Positions 1-5,590 of a stretch of 6,539 nt of DNA are shown piece after piece. The stretch's first letter is position 1, and each line of letters opens with the position of its first letter. Made by a program: the position numbers and the translations under genes. This DNA is from an uncultured Eubacteriales bacterium. Its GTDB lineage: Bacteria > Bacillota > Clostridia > Oscillospirales > Acutalibacteraceae. Location: NCBI GenBank assembly GCA_900319255.1, contig ONNU01000293.1, forward strand, positions 1 through 6,539, in the 5' to 3' direction. The notes beneath the pieces were generated by a model that was given only the letters and a program-made list of their open reading frames with translations, was not told the origin of the DNA and did no database searches.

Positions 1-183
1 AGCACATTTTTTCACTATAGTAAAGCGGGCAGCCGCCGCCGGTGTCAAAATCGCGGGGCAGGTCTGACAATGCATTACTTTCGTTCCCGCGTGTTATACT
101 TGGATTGTAGGGGGAATGAAATAATCCTCAGCCGGCTCCAACGAAAACTCCCAGAAAAATTATTACACGAACGCCGCCGGCAG
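1..183. other. Left-edge intergenic DNA with no supported gene
   Basis: No convincing gene is visible. One plus-strand frame stays open from the left edge to about 213, but its translation is arginine-rich, resembles nothing I recognise, has no ribosome binding site and runs into repeat DNA, so I treat it as chance. GC-rich blocks built on GCCGCC lie at about 31-41 and 171-181 in otherwise AT-rich sequence. A six-base inverted pair CGCGGG (52-57) / CCCGCG (86-91) could form a stem with a 28-base loop, and AGCCGGCT (130-137) is a perfect palindrome. None of these can be given a function. Confidence 0.5.
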
Positions 184-245
184 TTTATAGTTTATAGAAA
201 ATAGTTCAAAGCTCAAAGATGAGAAGAAGAATTAATAATGAAAAA
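184..245. repeat. Degenerate heptamer tandem array A
   Basis: Five consecutive 7-base units run in register from 184 to 218. The first two are identical (TTTATAG) and the next three drift (AAAATAG, TTCAAAG, CTCAAAG). Weaker AG-rich units follow to about 245. The constant phase, with most units ending in AG, indicates slippage or duplication of a 7-mer rather than simple AT richness. No coding function is apparent. It is the first of four such arrays in the window. Confidence 0.6.
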
Positions 246-263
246 GATATTATCTTTCGTACA

Positions 264-352
264 TTCCCGATCAATAATTCAATTAAATTCCACTTTCAAA
301 ATTCCAAATTCCAAATTTAATTCCTGATTGATATCAATTCCAGATTCCTAAC
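264..352. repeat. Degenerate heptamer tandem array B
   Basis: Seven-base periodicity is clearest at 290-317, as CCACTTT, CAAAATT, CCAAATT, CCAAATT, and then decays to about 352 in TTCC-containing variants. Bases 288-303 are an exact 16-base reverse complement of 3902-3917 in array C. Bases 318-329 are an exact 12-base reverse complement of 3928-3939. The two arrays are therefore related in opposite orientation across the ftsEX operon, although the order of the matching pieces differs. It lies just beyond the operon terminator. Confidence 0.6.
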
Positions 353-360
353 GTGTATCA

Positions 361-405
361 AAGAAAAGCAAAGCGGCGGCAGGCATGAAGGTTTGCCCGC
401 CGCCG
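361..405 (-). terminator. Rho-independent terminator of the ftsE-ftsX-M23 operon
   Basis: On the minus strand an 11-bp stem (395-405 with 374-384, one G-U pair, the rest GC-rich) closes a 10-base loop. It is followed by a T-rich tract interrupted by G and C (complement of 361-373). It lies about 40 bases beyond the stop codon of the peptidase gene, the expected place for the end of the three-gene transcript. The T-tract is imperfect, but the stem is very strong. Confidence 0.8.
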
Positions 406-425
406 TTGTTTGATTTTGGATATTG

Positions 426-440
426 CCTGAATGCTTCAGG
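426..440 (-). other. Small perfect hairpin just after the peptidase stop codon
   Basis: CCTGAA (426-431) and TTCAGG (435-440) pair perfectly around a three-base loop, six bases downstream of the minus-strand stop codon. No T-tract follows directly. It may be an accessory 3' hairpin that shields the transcript end ahead of the main terminator; that role is inference. Confidence 0.45.
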
Positions 441-446
441 TATGTA

Positions 447-1886
447 TCAGTACTCTGACAGCGGGTCGTAGCGCACTCCATCCTGCTGCATCTCGAAGTG
501 AAGATGCGGACCTGTTGAATAGCCGGTGGAGCCTACATATCCGATAAGCTGTCCGGGATTTACCTCCTGCCCTACCGATACTGTAACGCCGCTGAGATGT
601 CCGTAAATGGATATCTTTCCGCCGCCGTGGTCGATCATAACATAGTTGCCGTAACCGCCGCCGCAACCGCAGCTGGAATCTTTTCCATAGTCATGAGTGC
701 ATGTTGTGCATGTGGAAAATACTGTGCCATACCAGCAGGCTACTACCTCTGAGCCGTATACGCTTCCGTCTGCGATATCAAGAGCGCCGTGATTGTTTGC
801 GCCTCTCCATTCGTCAAAGGTTGAGGTCAGATATGTATGTCCCGGACACGGCCATACATAGGAGCTTGCATTCGGATCTCCCCCCTGACTGCCCGAGCTG
901 CCGTTATTGTCATTGTCATTATTATTGTTGTTATTGTCGTCATCATTATTGCCGTTATTGCCGCCGCTGCTTTCTCCGCTGCTGCTGTTATTGTTATTGC
1001 CGCTGCTATTATTTCCGCTGCTGCTCTGATTGCCGCTGTTGCCGCTGTTATTATTGCCGCTCTGGGTATTCTGGTTGTTTGATCTGTTGTTCTTTGCTTT
1101 TTCGGCGGCTCTCTGGGCTGCTCTTTCTGCTCTTATCTGGGCTGCCTTTTCTGAATTATATTCTGCAAGGGCATCCTCAAGGAGCTTTTGTCTTTCTTCG
1201 TTTTCTGCAATGGTGTTTTCGGTCTTGTTTTTGGATTTCTGCAGCTCCTTGATGATCTTCTCATTATCCTTTGAAAGATCGTTTACCTTCTTTTTATTAT
1301 CCTCAAGCTGCTTCTTTTCCTCCTCCACCTTTTTCTTATTATCCTTGAGCTTCTGCTGTTCGCCGCTTATAACCTCCATTTTATCCTGCAGCTCTTTTAT
1401 CAGCTTATTGTCATATTCTGAAATGCTCTGCACAAGCTCCATTTTATCAACATAATCGTTGAAATCCTTCGCCTGGAGAATGATCTCAAGAGAGGATATA
1501 TCTCCCGCTGTATAAATGGTGCGCAGCCTTCTTTTCAGAACATCCAGCCTGTCCTTTATCAGCGACATCTTTTCGTCGATAAGCACCTGCTTTTCTTCGA
1601 TCTGCTTATTCAGCTGTTCGATCTTTTTATTGCTTTCCTGTATCTTTTTGGAATACCCGGAGATCTGCTTCTGGAGCTTTTTGCTGTATTCTTCCTTTTC
1701 CTTGAGGCTCATATTGGTTTTTTGCAGCTCGCTTTCAAGCTTTTTGTTTTCCTGTTCAAGCTGTGAATGCTGAGCCTGGTTTTCATCCTCATCAAAGGCA
1801 AGAACGTTGGGCACTACCATCATAGCGGCAGCAAGAAGCGCTGTAAAAATGCACAGACACTTTTTTATCATAAATTTACCAGCCAA
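447..1886 (-). CDS. Secreted coiled-coil M23 (LytM-type) peptidase, candidate FtsEX effector
   Basis: This 479-residue protein probably cleaves peptidoglycan cross-links outside the membrane under FtsEX control. Residues 1-30 are a signal peptide (KK, hydrophobic core, likely cut after VLA). Residues 35-125 and 160-265 are lysine/glutamate-rich coiled coils. They are separated by the YTAGDISSLEIIL/DFNDYVDK hairpin motif typical of EnvC/PcsB/CwlO-type proteins. Residues 266-340 are a low-complexity Asn/Ser/Gly/Asp linker. Residues 345-475 are an M23 domain with all expected metal and catalytic residues: HGALD (H366, D370), H430 and HLH (H461, H463). Unlike E. coli EnvC, it therefore looks enzymatically competent. 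A Cys-rich loop (C393, C396, C406, C408) precedes the GYGNYVMIDHG strand. The TTG start is chosen because AGGAGG lies 8 bases upstream; the internal ATG at 1871 would be 23 bases away. It is the last gene of the operon and overlaps ftsX by 11 bases. The family call is firm; FtsX partnership is inferred from synteny. Confidence 0.92.
   Translation of the reverse strand: MAGKFMIKKCLCIFTALLAAAMMVVPNVLAFDEDENQAQHSQLEQENKKLESELQKTNMSLKEKEEYSKKLQKQISGYSKKIQESNKKIEQLNKQIEEKQVLIDEKMSLIKDRLDVLKRRLRTIYTAGDISSLEIILQAKDFNDYVDKMELVQSISEYDNKLIKELQDKMEVISGEQQKLKDNKKKVEEEKKQLEDNKKKVNDLSKDNEKIIKELQKSKNKTENTIAENEERQKLLEDALAEYNSEKAAQIRAERAAQRAAEKAKNNRSNNQNTQSGNNNSGNSGNQSSSGNNSSGNNNNSSSGESSGGNNGNNDDDNNNNNNDNDNNGSSGSQGGDPNASSYVWPCPGHTYLTSTFDEWRGANNHGALDIADGSVYGSEVVACWYGTVFSTCTTCTHDYGKDSSCGCGGGYGNYVMIDHGGGKISIYGHLSGVTVSVGQEVNPGQLIGYVGSTGYSTGPHLHFEMQQDGVRYDPLSEY
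863..1091 (-). repeat. Low-complexity triplet tract encoding the Asn/Ser/Gly linker
   Basis: About 75 codons here are almost entirely Asn, Ser, Gly and Asp, using AAT/AAC, AGC and GGC repeatedly, so the DNA is a quasi-triplet repeat. The linker separates the coiled-coil region from the M23 domain and should act as a flexible tether. Such tracts are prone to in-frame length change by slippage. The long open frames on the opposite strand here are by-products of this composition. Confidence 0.75.
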
Positions 1887-2787
1887 GGATCTCTCCTCCT
1901 TCCTTTCGCAGATATTTTGTTATTGAAATGAATCCCCCGAGAGCGCCGATCAGTATTCCTGCGCCGCAGAAGCCCAGCAGGATATTCAGCCAGATATCGC
2001 TCAGCGGGATAGTCGAAGTTCCGATAAGGGTTATCATCCTGCCGGCAGTCTCCCTCATGGGATTATAAATGGCGATCAGCGTAAAGGACGCCACCAGTCC
2101 GGAGATAAGTCCGATGGTCATTGCTTCGATTATAAAGGGGATGCGCACAAAGGTATTTGTTGCGCCGACGGATTTCATTATGCTTATTTCAAAACGCCGT
2201 GAATACATGGTCATTTTGATGGTATTTGAAATGATGAACAATGTGACAATGCCAAGTATCAGCACGATCCAGAAACCGACGATGGATACGAAATAATTCA
2301 GCTTTGTCAGTGTTCTTGCGATATCGCCTCTGTCGCTGACCGATGCAACGCCGTCAATGGCTTCGATCTGCTTTATGGTTTCTTTATAATTTGAAAGATC
2401 GGTAAGCTGCACCTTATAGACATTCCCCAGAGGGTTATCCTCACCCTGCAGGCTGTCGTAGAGGTTGCCCAGCTTTTGCTTATATTCCTTGATGGCCTCA
2501 TCCTTCGGGTAATATACGCAGTCCTCGACATTATCTATCTTCTTGATGACCGTGCCAAGCTTTATTGCGTCAATATCAGACATATCATATACAAGAAAGA
2601 CATTGACCTGATTATCCTCGCCGATGCTGGAGATAAGGCTTGTTACATTTATCGAGACCAGTATAGCCGCTCCCGTGATAATAAGACAGGACACAAGTAC
2701 GATAATAGATGCAAGGGACATCATTCTGTTTGTCCAGATATTTTTAAGACCTTCCTTTACAAGGTATCCGCTGCTGTTGAATTTCAT
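1876..2787 (-). CDS. ftsX: Cell-division ABC transporter-like membrane protein FtsX
   Basis: FtsX is the membrane subunit of the FtsEX complex, which couples ATP hydrolysis in the cytosol to activation of a cell-wall hydrolase outside. The 303 residues show the family topology: a short cytosolic N-terminus with the KEGLKNIWTNRMMSLASI motif, TM1 at about 23-48, a large extracellular loop at about 49-165 that in homologues binds the hydrolase coiled coil, TM2 at 166-189, TM3 at 213-242 and TM4 at 265-290. The cytosolic loop SRRFEISIMKSVGATNTFVR (197-216) is the conserved segment expected to contact FtsE. Length is normal for a Firmicutes FtsX. The ATG start overlaps the ftsE TGA as ATGA, and AGGAGG lies 10 bases upstream. 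The peptidase gene begins inside its 3' end, the natural position for its partner. Confidence 0.96.
   Translation of the reverse strand: MKFNSSGYLVKEGLKNIWTNRMMSLASIIVLVSCLIITGAAILVSINVTSLISSIGEDNQVNVFLVYDMSDIDAIKLGTVIKKIDNVEDCVYYPKDEAIKEYKQKLGNLYDSLQGEDNPLGNVYKVQLTDLSNYKETIKQIEAIDGVASVSDRGDIARTLTKLNYFVSIVGFWIVLILGIVTLFIISNTIKMTMYSRRFEISIMKSVGATNTFVRIPFIIEAMTIGLISGLVASFTLIAIYNPMRETAGRMITLIGTSTIPLSDIWLNILLGFCGAGILIGALGGFISITKYLRKEGGEILGW
1887..1900 (-). promoter_or_regulatory. Ribosome binding site that selects the TTG start of the peptidase
   Basis: AGGAGG (complement of 1895-1900) lies inside the last codons of ftsX, 8 bases before TTG at 1886. The spacing is ideal for TTG and poor for the ATG at 1871. 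The site implies translational coupling to ftsX and perhaps reduced initiation through the weak start codon. Confidence 0.75.
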
Positions 2788-3584
2788 GAATTATCCGCCT
2801 CCTCATTATTTCTGCTTTCAGGCTCATTACCTGAGGGGCTTATAACATTTTCTACATTATCCGCATTATCTGCTTTTTCTGCAAATAATACAGAGCCGGA
2901 TTCCTCTGAACCCTGAGCGGAGATCATCCTGTCCTCTCTGACCTCGCCGCCGTCGATAATAATAACTCTGCCGCCGAATGTCCGCACAAGATCATGCTCA
3001 TGGGTAACGATGATAACAGTCGTGCCCTTTTTATTGATATCCACAAGGCGCTTCATTATCTCATAGGACATCTTCGGGTCGATATTTCCGGTAGGCTCGT
3101 CGGCAATTATCATTCCGGGTTTATTGACAAGCGCTCTTGCAAGGCTGACACGCTGCTGTTCACCGCCGGAAAGCTCACTGGGGCGGCGTTTTTCCTTGTC
3201 CTCAAGCCCCACGACCGCAAGCACCTGCTTTACCCTTTTGCGGATAAATTTTTCCGGTGTGCCGATAGCCCTCATCGCAAAGGCGACATTATCATAAACA
3301 TTCATTTTTTCAATAAGCCGGAAATCCTGAAACACGATGCCCATTGTACGTCGAAGATAGGGTATCTTTCCCGGTCTGATCTTCATAAGATCATAACCGT
3401 TGACGCTTATCTTTCCGAAGGTAGCCTTTTCCTCACGGATAAGCAGCTTCAGAAAGGTACTTTTACCTGCGCCGGATGATCCCACGATAAAGACGAACTC
3501 ACCCTGTTCGATATCAAGACTGACATTTTTCAATGCTTCCGTTCCGTTTGAATAGACCTTAGAAACATTTTTAAGATGTATCAT
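2784..3584 (-). CDS. ftsE: Cell-division ATP-binding protein FtsE
   Basis: FtsE is the cytosolic ABC ATPase that powers FtsX. All nucleotide-binding motifs are present in order: Walker A GSSGAGKS (35-42), Q-loop Q86 in the FtsE-typical VFQDFRL, signature LSGGEQQR (138-145), Walker B MIIADE (158-163), the EPTGNID D-loop and the H-loop H195. The protein is 266 residues, whereas typical FtsE is about 220-230. The surplus is a C-terminal tail from about 222 that is acidic and Asn/Glu/Asp/Ser-rich, with no recognised motif. The start is ATG at 3584 with AAAGGAAG about 7 bases upstream. It is first in the operon and overlaps ftsX by four bases (ATGA), indicating translational coupling and 1:1 synthesis. 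Confidence 0.96.
   Translation of the reverse strand: MIHLKNVSKVYSNGTEALKNVSLDIEQGEFVFIVGSSGAGKSTFLKLLIREEKATFGKISVNGYDLMKIRPGKIPYLRRTMGIVFQDFRLIEKMNVYDNVAFAMRAIGTPEKFIRKRVKQVLAVVGLEDKEKRRPSELSGGEQQRVSLARALVNKPGMIIADEPTGNIDPKMSYEIMKRLVDINKKGTTVIIVTHEHDLVRTFGGRVIIIDGGEVREDRMISAQGSEESGSVLFAEKADNADNVENVISPSGNEPESRNNEEADNS
2788..2803 (-). promoter_or_regulatory. ftsX ribosome binding site inside the end of ftsE
   Basis: AGGAGG (complement of 2798-2803) is encoded by the last Glu-Glu-Ala codons of ftsE and lies 10 bases before the ftsX ATG. Together with the ATGA stop/start overlap, it allows both re-initiation and independent initiation on ftsX. Confidence 0.7.
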
Positions 3585-3761
3585 ACAAACGCTTCCTTTA
3601 TCAATATCTATATCTTTCTGATACCATAATAAATTCCCACGGGCTTATCATTACGCTCCTTCATCTCAGCCGCCTGCGCTTCAAAAAGCGCAGCAGCGCA
3701 AAAAAGCAGAGCCGATGCCCGTCTGCAATATCACGATCACTCATGAAATCATAGTACATCA
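3585..3761 (-). other. 5' leader of the ftsE operon with hairpin and micro-ORFs
   Basis: From the predicted transcription start near 3761 to the ftsE ATG there are about 177 bases. An 8-bp hairpin (3674-3681 with 3686-3693, four-base loop) lies in the middle and has no T-tract, so it is not a terminator. Two tiny minus-strand frames overlap as ATGA: 3661-3744 (27 codons, no evident ribosome binding site) and 3608-3664 (18 codons, weak GGCGG upstream). No riboswitch class is recognised. The leader may be purely structural; regulatory use is inference. Confidence 0.4.
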
Positions 3762-3767
3762 ACTATA

Positions 3768-3796
3768 ATTATATAATATAATTCCTCATTCGTCAA
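3768..3796 (-). promoter_or_regulatory. Sigma-A type promoter for ftsE-ftsX-M23
   Basis: On the minus strand, TTGACG (3796-3791) is separated by exactly 17 bases from TATAAT (3773-3768). This is nearly the housekeeping consensus, pointing toward ftsE with transcription starting near 3761. It is the best promoter match in the window and fits constitutive expression of a divisome operon. Confidence 0.8.
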
Positions 3797-3896
3797 ATAA
3801 AAATGCGTTATTTTATCATATTTCAGGAAATTAACAGTTTTCCCGCCGCCAACAACCTATATTGCCCGCTTATGCACAAGCGGAACTTATAATGAA
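3797..3896. other. Intergenic DNA upstream of the ftsE promoter
   Basis: No gene is seen. A perfect 6-bp hairpin, CCGCTT (3866-3871) with AAGCGG (3878-3883) around six bases, follows a GC-rich CCCGCCGCC block (3842-3850). No T-tract flanks it, so it is not called as a terminator. Both lie just before heptamer array C. Confidence 0.4.
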
Positions 3897-3959
3897 TTTG
3901 AAATTTTGAAAGTGGAAAGTGGAATTGAATCAGGAATTAGGATTGAGGAATGAGGAATT
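3897..3959. repeat. Degenerate heptamer tandem array C
   Basis: Nine 7-base units lie in unbroken register. They begin TTTGAAA, TTTTGAA, AGTGGAA, AGTGGAA and end in four AGGA-type units (AGGAATT, AGGATTG, AGGAATG, AGGAATT). This is the clearest heptamer array in the window. It shares 16 exact bases (3902-3917) and 12 exact bases (3928-3939) with array B in reverse complement. It directly abuts the palindromic element that follows. Confidence 0.7.
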
Positions 3960-3963
3960 AAAC

Positions 3964-4072
3964 AGATGCCAGGCAAGGAACGTGATGCGGCACTTGTTAC
4001 GAAACCGGGTACAGGAACTCCTGGCTCCCCTTATCAAGGGGAACTGGCACGACGTAAGGCGTGACTGAGAGG
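3964..4072. repeat. Multi-hairpin palindromic element, probably a dispersed intergenic repeat
   Basis: This non-coding block is much more GC-rich than the arrays on either side and folds into successive hairpins. CAGGA/TCCTG pairs around two bases at 4012-4023. TCCCCTT/AAGGGGA pairs perfectly around ATC at 4026-4042. CACGAC/GGCGTG pairs with one mismatch around GTAA at 4048-4063. A longer-range pair GCCAGG (3968-3973) / CCTGGC (4020-4025) could enclose the left half. The paired-stem layout ending in GACTGAGAGG resembles short palindromic intergenic repeats I associate with gut Clostridia; I cannot confirm the family without a search. No T-tract follows, so it is not a normal terminator. Confidence 0.55.
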
Positions 4073-4107
4073 TTCATTATTCATTTTTCACTCCTCAGTT
4101 TTCAGTT
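4073..4107. repeat. Degenerate heptamer tandem array D
   Basis: Five units in register (TTCATTA, TTCATTT, TTCACTC, CTCAGTT, TTCAGTT) begin immediately after the palindromic element. Read on the opposite strand they resemble the GA-rich units of array C, so the palindromic element is flanked by heptamer arrays in roughly inverted orientation. Confidence 0.6.
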
Positions 4108-4108
4108 A

Positions 4109-4123
4109 GCCGCCAACGGCGGC
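4109..4123. other. Perfect GC-rich hairpin GCCGCC-AAC-GGCGGC
   Basis: A perfect 6-bp stem with a three-base loop directly follows array D. The nearest T-run downstream (TTTTT) is about ten bases away, so termination is doubtful. Similar GCCGCC blocks sit near the other heptamer arrays (about 31, 171, 3842), suggesting they belong to the same intergenic repeat landscape. Confidence 0.5.
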
Positions 4124-4293
4124 GCTTGGTTTTTCAACAGCGGATATCGTTACTGTGTATCAATAATGCAATAATTCCCGGGATTTGTATGGCGATTTTT
4201 AGGCTGCCGGAAGAGAATTTCGTGGAATTTCCTTGTTTTTACGTTTGTGGAAAAGATTATTTATTAAAAAATAATTAAAATTCGATAAAACAG

Positions 4294-4322
4294 TTGCAAT
4301 TTCATTTTATTTTGTGTAAAAT
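4294..4322 (+). promoter_or_regulatory. Upstream candidate promoter (P1) of the PucR-like gene
   Basis: TTGCAA (4294-4299), 17 bases, TAAAAT (4317-4322). Both hexamers are close to the housekeeping consensus, and the region upstream is A/T-rich like an UP element. The predicted start is near 4330, giving a leader of about 110 bases. Confidence 0.55.
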
Positions 4323-4351
4323 GTATATAGGACAAAAAATACTGTGGCATT

Positions 4352-4380
4352 TTGCACAATGTGAACAGTGTTTGTATTAT
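4352..4380 (+). promoter_or_regulatory. Downstream candidate promoter (P2) with embedded inverted repeat
   Basis: TTGCAC (4352-4357), 17 bases, TATTAT (4375-4380), with a predicted start near 4387 and a leader of about 54 bases. The palindrome CACA-A-TGTG (4355-4363) overlaps the -35 hexamer, and it lies inside a wider inverted pair ACTGT (4341-4345) / ACAGT (4365-4369). This arrangement would suit an operator, possibly for autoregulation by the gene product; that is inference. Confidence 0.5.
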
Positions 4381-4440
4381 CGTATCTGATTACAGTAAGC
4401 TTTTTCTATTATTACTATAACAAAGTGAGGGAACATAACA

Positions 4441-5526
4441 ATGTCTAACAGAATGTTTCAGGGCGTTATCCATCAGATGAAGGACGCTATCGACAGAACT
4501 ATCGGTGTTATCGACGAGACCTCTGTGGTCATCGCTTGCAGCGAGCTTGGTAAGATCGGTGAGGTGAACGAGCATATTACTTCCGATATGCTGACCTCCG
4601 CCGCTCCCTTTGTGCTTAACGGATATACATATAAATCCTTCGGCAGCAAGCCAAGAAGCGAGTATGCCGTATTCGTCGCCGGCAATGACTATGCCGCTCA
4701 GAAATATGCGGCTATTCTCTCCATCTCTCTCGGTAGCATCAAGCAGTATTATGACGAAAAATATGACAGGGGCAACTTTATCAAAAATGTTATTCTTGAT
4801 AATATCCTCCCCGGTGATATCTATCTTAAATCCAGAGAGCTTAAATTCAATTCGGATGTAACAAGAGTATGTATGCTCATCAAGATCTCTGCAAAGACCG
4901 ATATCTCTGCTTATGATGTTATCCAGAACCTCTTCCCCGACAAGGCCAAGGATTTCGTTATCAATATCAATGAAACAGATATCGCGCTTGTCAAGGAGAT
5001 CAAACAGGATATTGATTCAAAGGATCTTGAAAAGCTTGCAAGCTCTATCGTTGATACGCTTTCAGGCGAATTCTATACTCACTGCGTTATCGGTATCGGT
5101 ACGCCTGTTACCGGCATCAAGGATCTTGCCCGCTCCTTCAAGGAGGCTCAGGTCGCTCTTGAGGTCGGAAAGGTATTCGATACGGAGCGTTCGATCGTAA
5201 GCTATGATAAGCTCGGTATCGCAAGACTTATCTATCAGCTCCCCACAACTCTCTGCGATATGTTCCTCAAGGAGGTATTCAAGAGAGGCTCTATCGAATC
5301 TCTCGATCAGGAAACCCTTTTCACCATACAGCGCTTCTTCGAGAATAACCTCAATGTTTCCGAGACTTCAAGAAAGCTCTTCGTTCACAGAAATACTCTC
5401 GTTTACAGACTTGAAAAGATCAAAAAGCTTACAGGTCTTGATCTGAGAGAATTTGAGGATGCTATTATCTTCAAGGTTGCTCTTATGGTAAAGAAGTATC
5501 TTTCATCCAACCCCATCAAATACTGA
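4441..5526 (+). CDS. PucR/CdaR-family transcriptional regulator
   Basis: This 361-residue cytosolic protein is a probable DNA-binding regulator. The C-terminal part (about 290-350) is the PucR-type helix-turn-helix (HTH_30-like), with the hallmark pattern FFENNLNVSETSRKLFVHRN followed by TLVYRLEKIKKLTGLDLR. The middle (about 135-255) matches the degenerate GGDEF-like domain that usually precedes this HTH, including the KDLARSFKEAQVALEVGK helix. Residues 1-110 look like a small sensory domain of unknown ligand (a GVIDETSVVIACS strand pair); no purine-catabolism or classical diacid-binding motif is evident. AGGGA lies 8 bases before the ATG. The gene is alone in its unit, with promoters upstream and a terminator just after the stop. 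The effector and target are unknown; in this family they range from purine and sugar-diacid to amino-acid metabolism. Confidence 0.88.
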   Translation: MSNRMFQGVIHQMKDAIDRTIGVIDETSVVIACSELGKIGEVNEHITSDMLTSAAPFVLNGYTYKSFGSKPRSEYAVFVAGNDYAAQKYAAILSISLGSIKQYYDEKYDRGNFIKNVILDNILPGDIYLKSRELKFNSDVTRVCMLIKISAKTDISAYDVIQNLFPDKAKDFVININETDIALVKEIKQDIDSKDLEKLASSIVDTLSGEFYTHCVIGIGTPVTGIKDLARSFKEAQVALEVGKVFDTERSIVSYDKLGIARLIYQLPTTLCDMFLKEVFKRGSIESLDQETLFTIQRFFENNLNVSETSRKLFVHRNTLVYRLEKIKKLTGLDLREFEDAIIFKVALMVKKYLSSNPIKY

Positions 5527-5557
5527 TCTTAACCGTCTCCTTTCATAATATTTCAGA

Positions 5558-5590
5558 CCCGCCGGTTTTCCCGGCGGGCTTTTGTTTTCG
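5558..5590 (+). terminator. Rho-independent terminator of the PucR-like gene
   Basis: CCCGCCGG (5558-5565) pairs perfectly with CCGGCGGG (5571-5578) around a five-base loop. It is followed by C and then a T-rich tract (TTTTGTTTT). It lies about 30 bases after the stop codon and separates this unit from the downstream oxidoreductase gene. Confidence 0.92.

Noticed and set aside
1..213. Frame open from the left edge, possible 3' end of a gene
   Set aside because: Arg-rich unrecognisable translation, runs into heptamer array A, and stays open only about 70 codons; consistent with chance.
184..352. Possible CRISPR array
   Set aside because: Repeats are 7 bases, contiguous and degenerate, with no spacers of constant length and no cas genes nearby.
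701..1773. Several long plus-strand open frames opposite the peptidase gene
   Set aside because: They are shadows of the lysine/glutamate coiled coil and Asn/Ser/Gly linker read in reverse, giving Ser/Phe/Leu-, Ala/Ile- or Cys/Arg-rich nonsense without ribosome binding sites.
2476..2916. Plus-strand frame of 146 codons opposite ftsX/ftsE
   Set aside because: Antisense to well-supported genes, no ribosome binding site, no recognisable domain.
2994..3479. Plus-strand frame of 161 codons opposite ftsE
   Set aside because: Lies entirely antisense to the conserved ATPase motifs; a shadow frame.
3674..3693. Attenuator terminator in the ftsE leader
   Set aside because: The hairpin is strong, but no T-tract follows it on the minus strand.
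4390..4685. Minus-strand frames opposite the start of the PucR-like gene
   Set aside because: Antisense to a coherent, domain-bearing gene with its own ribosome binding site.
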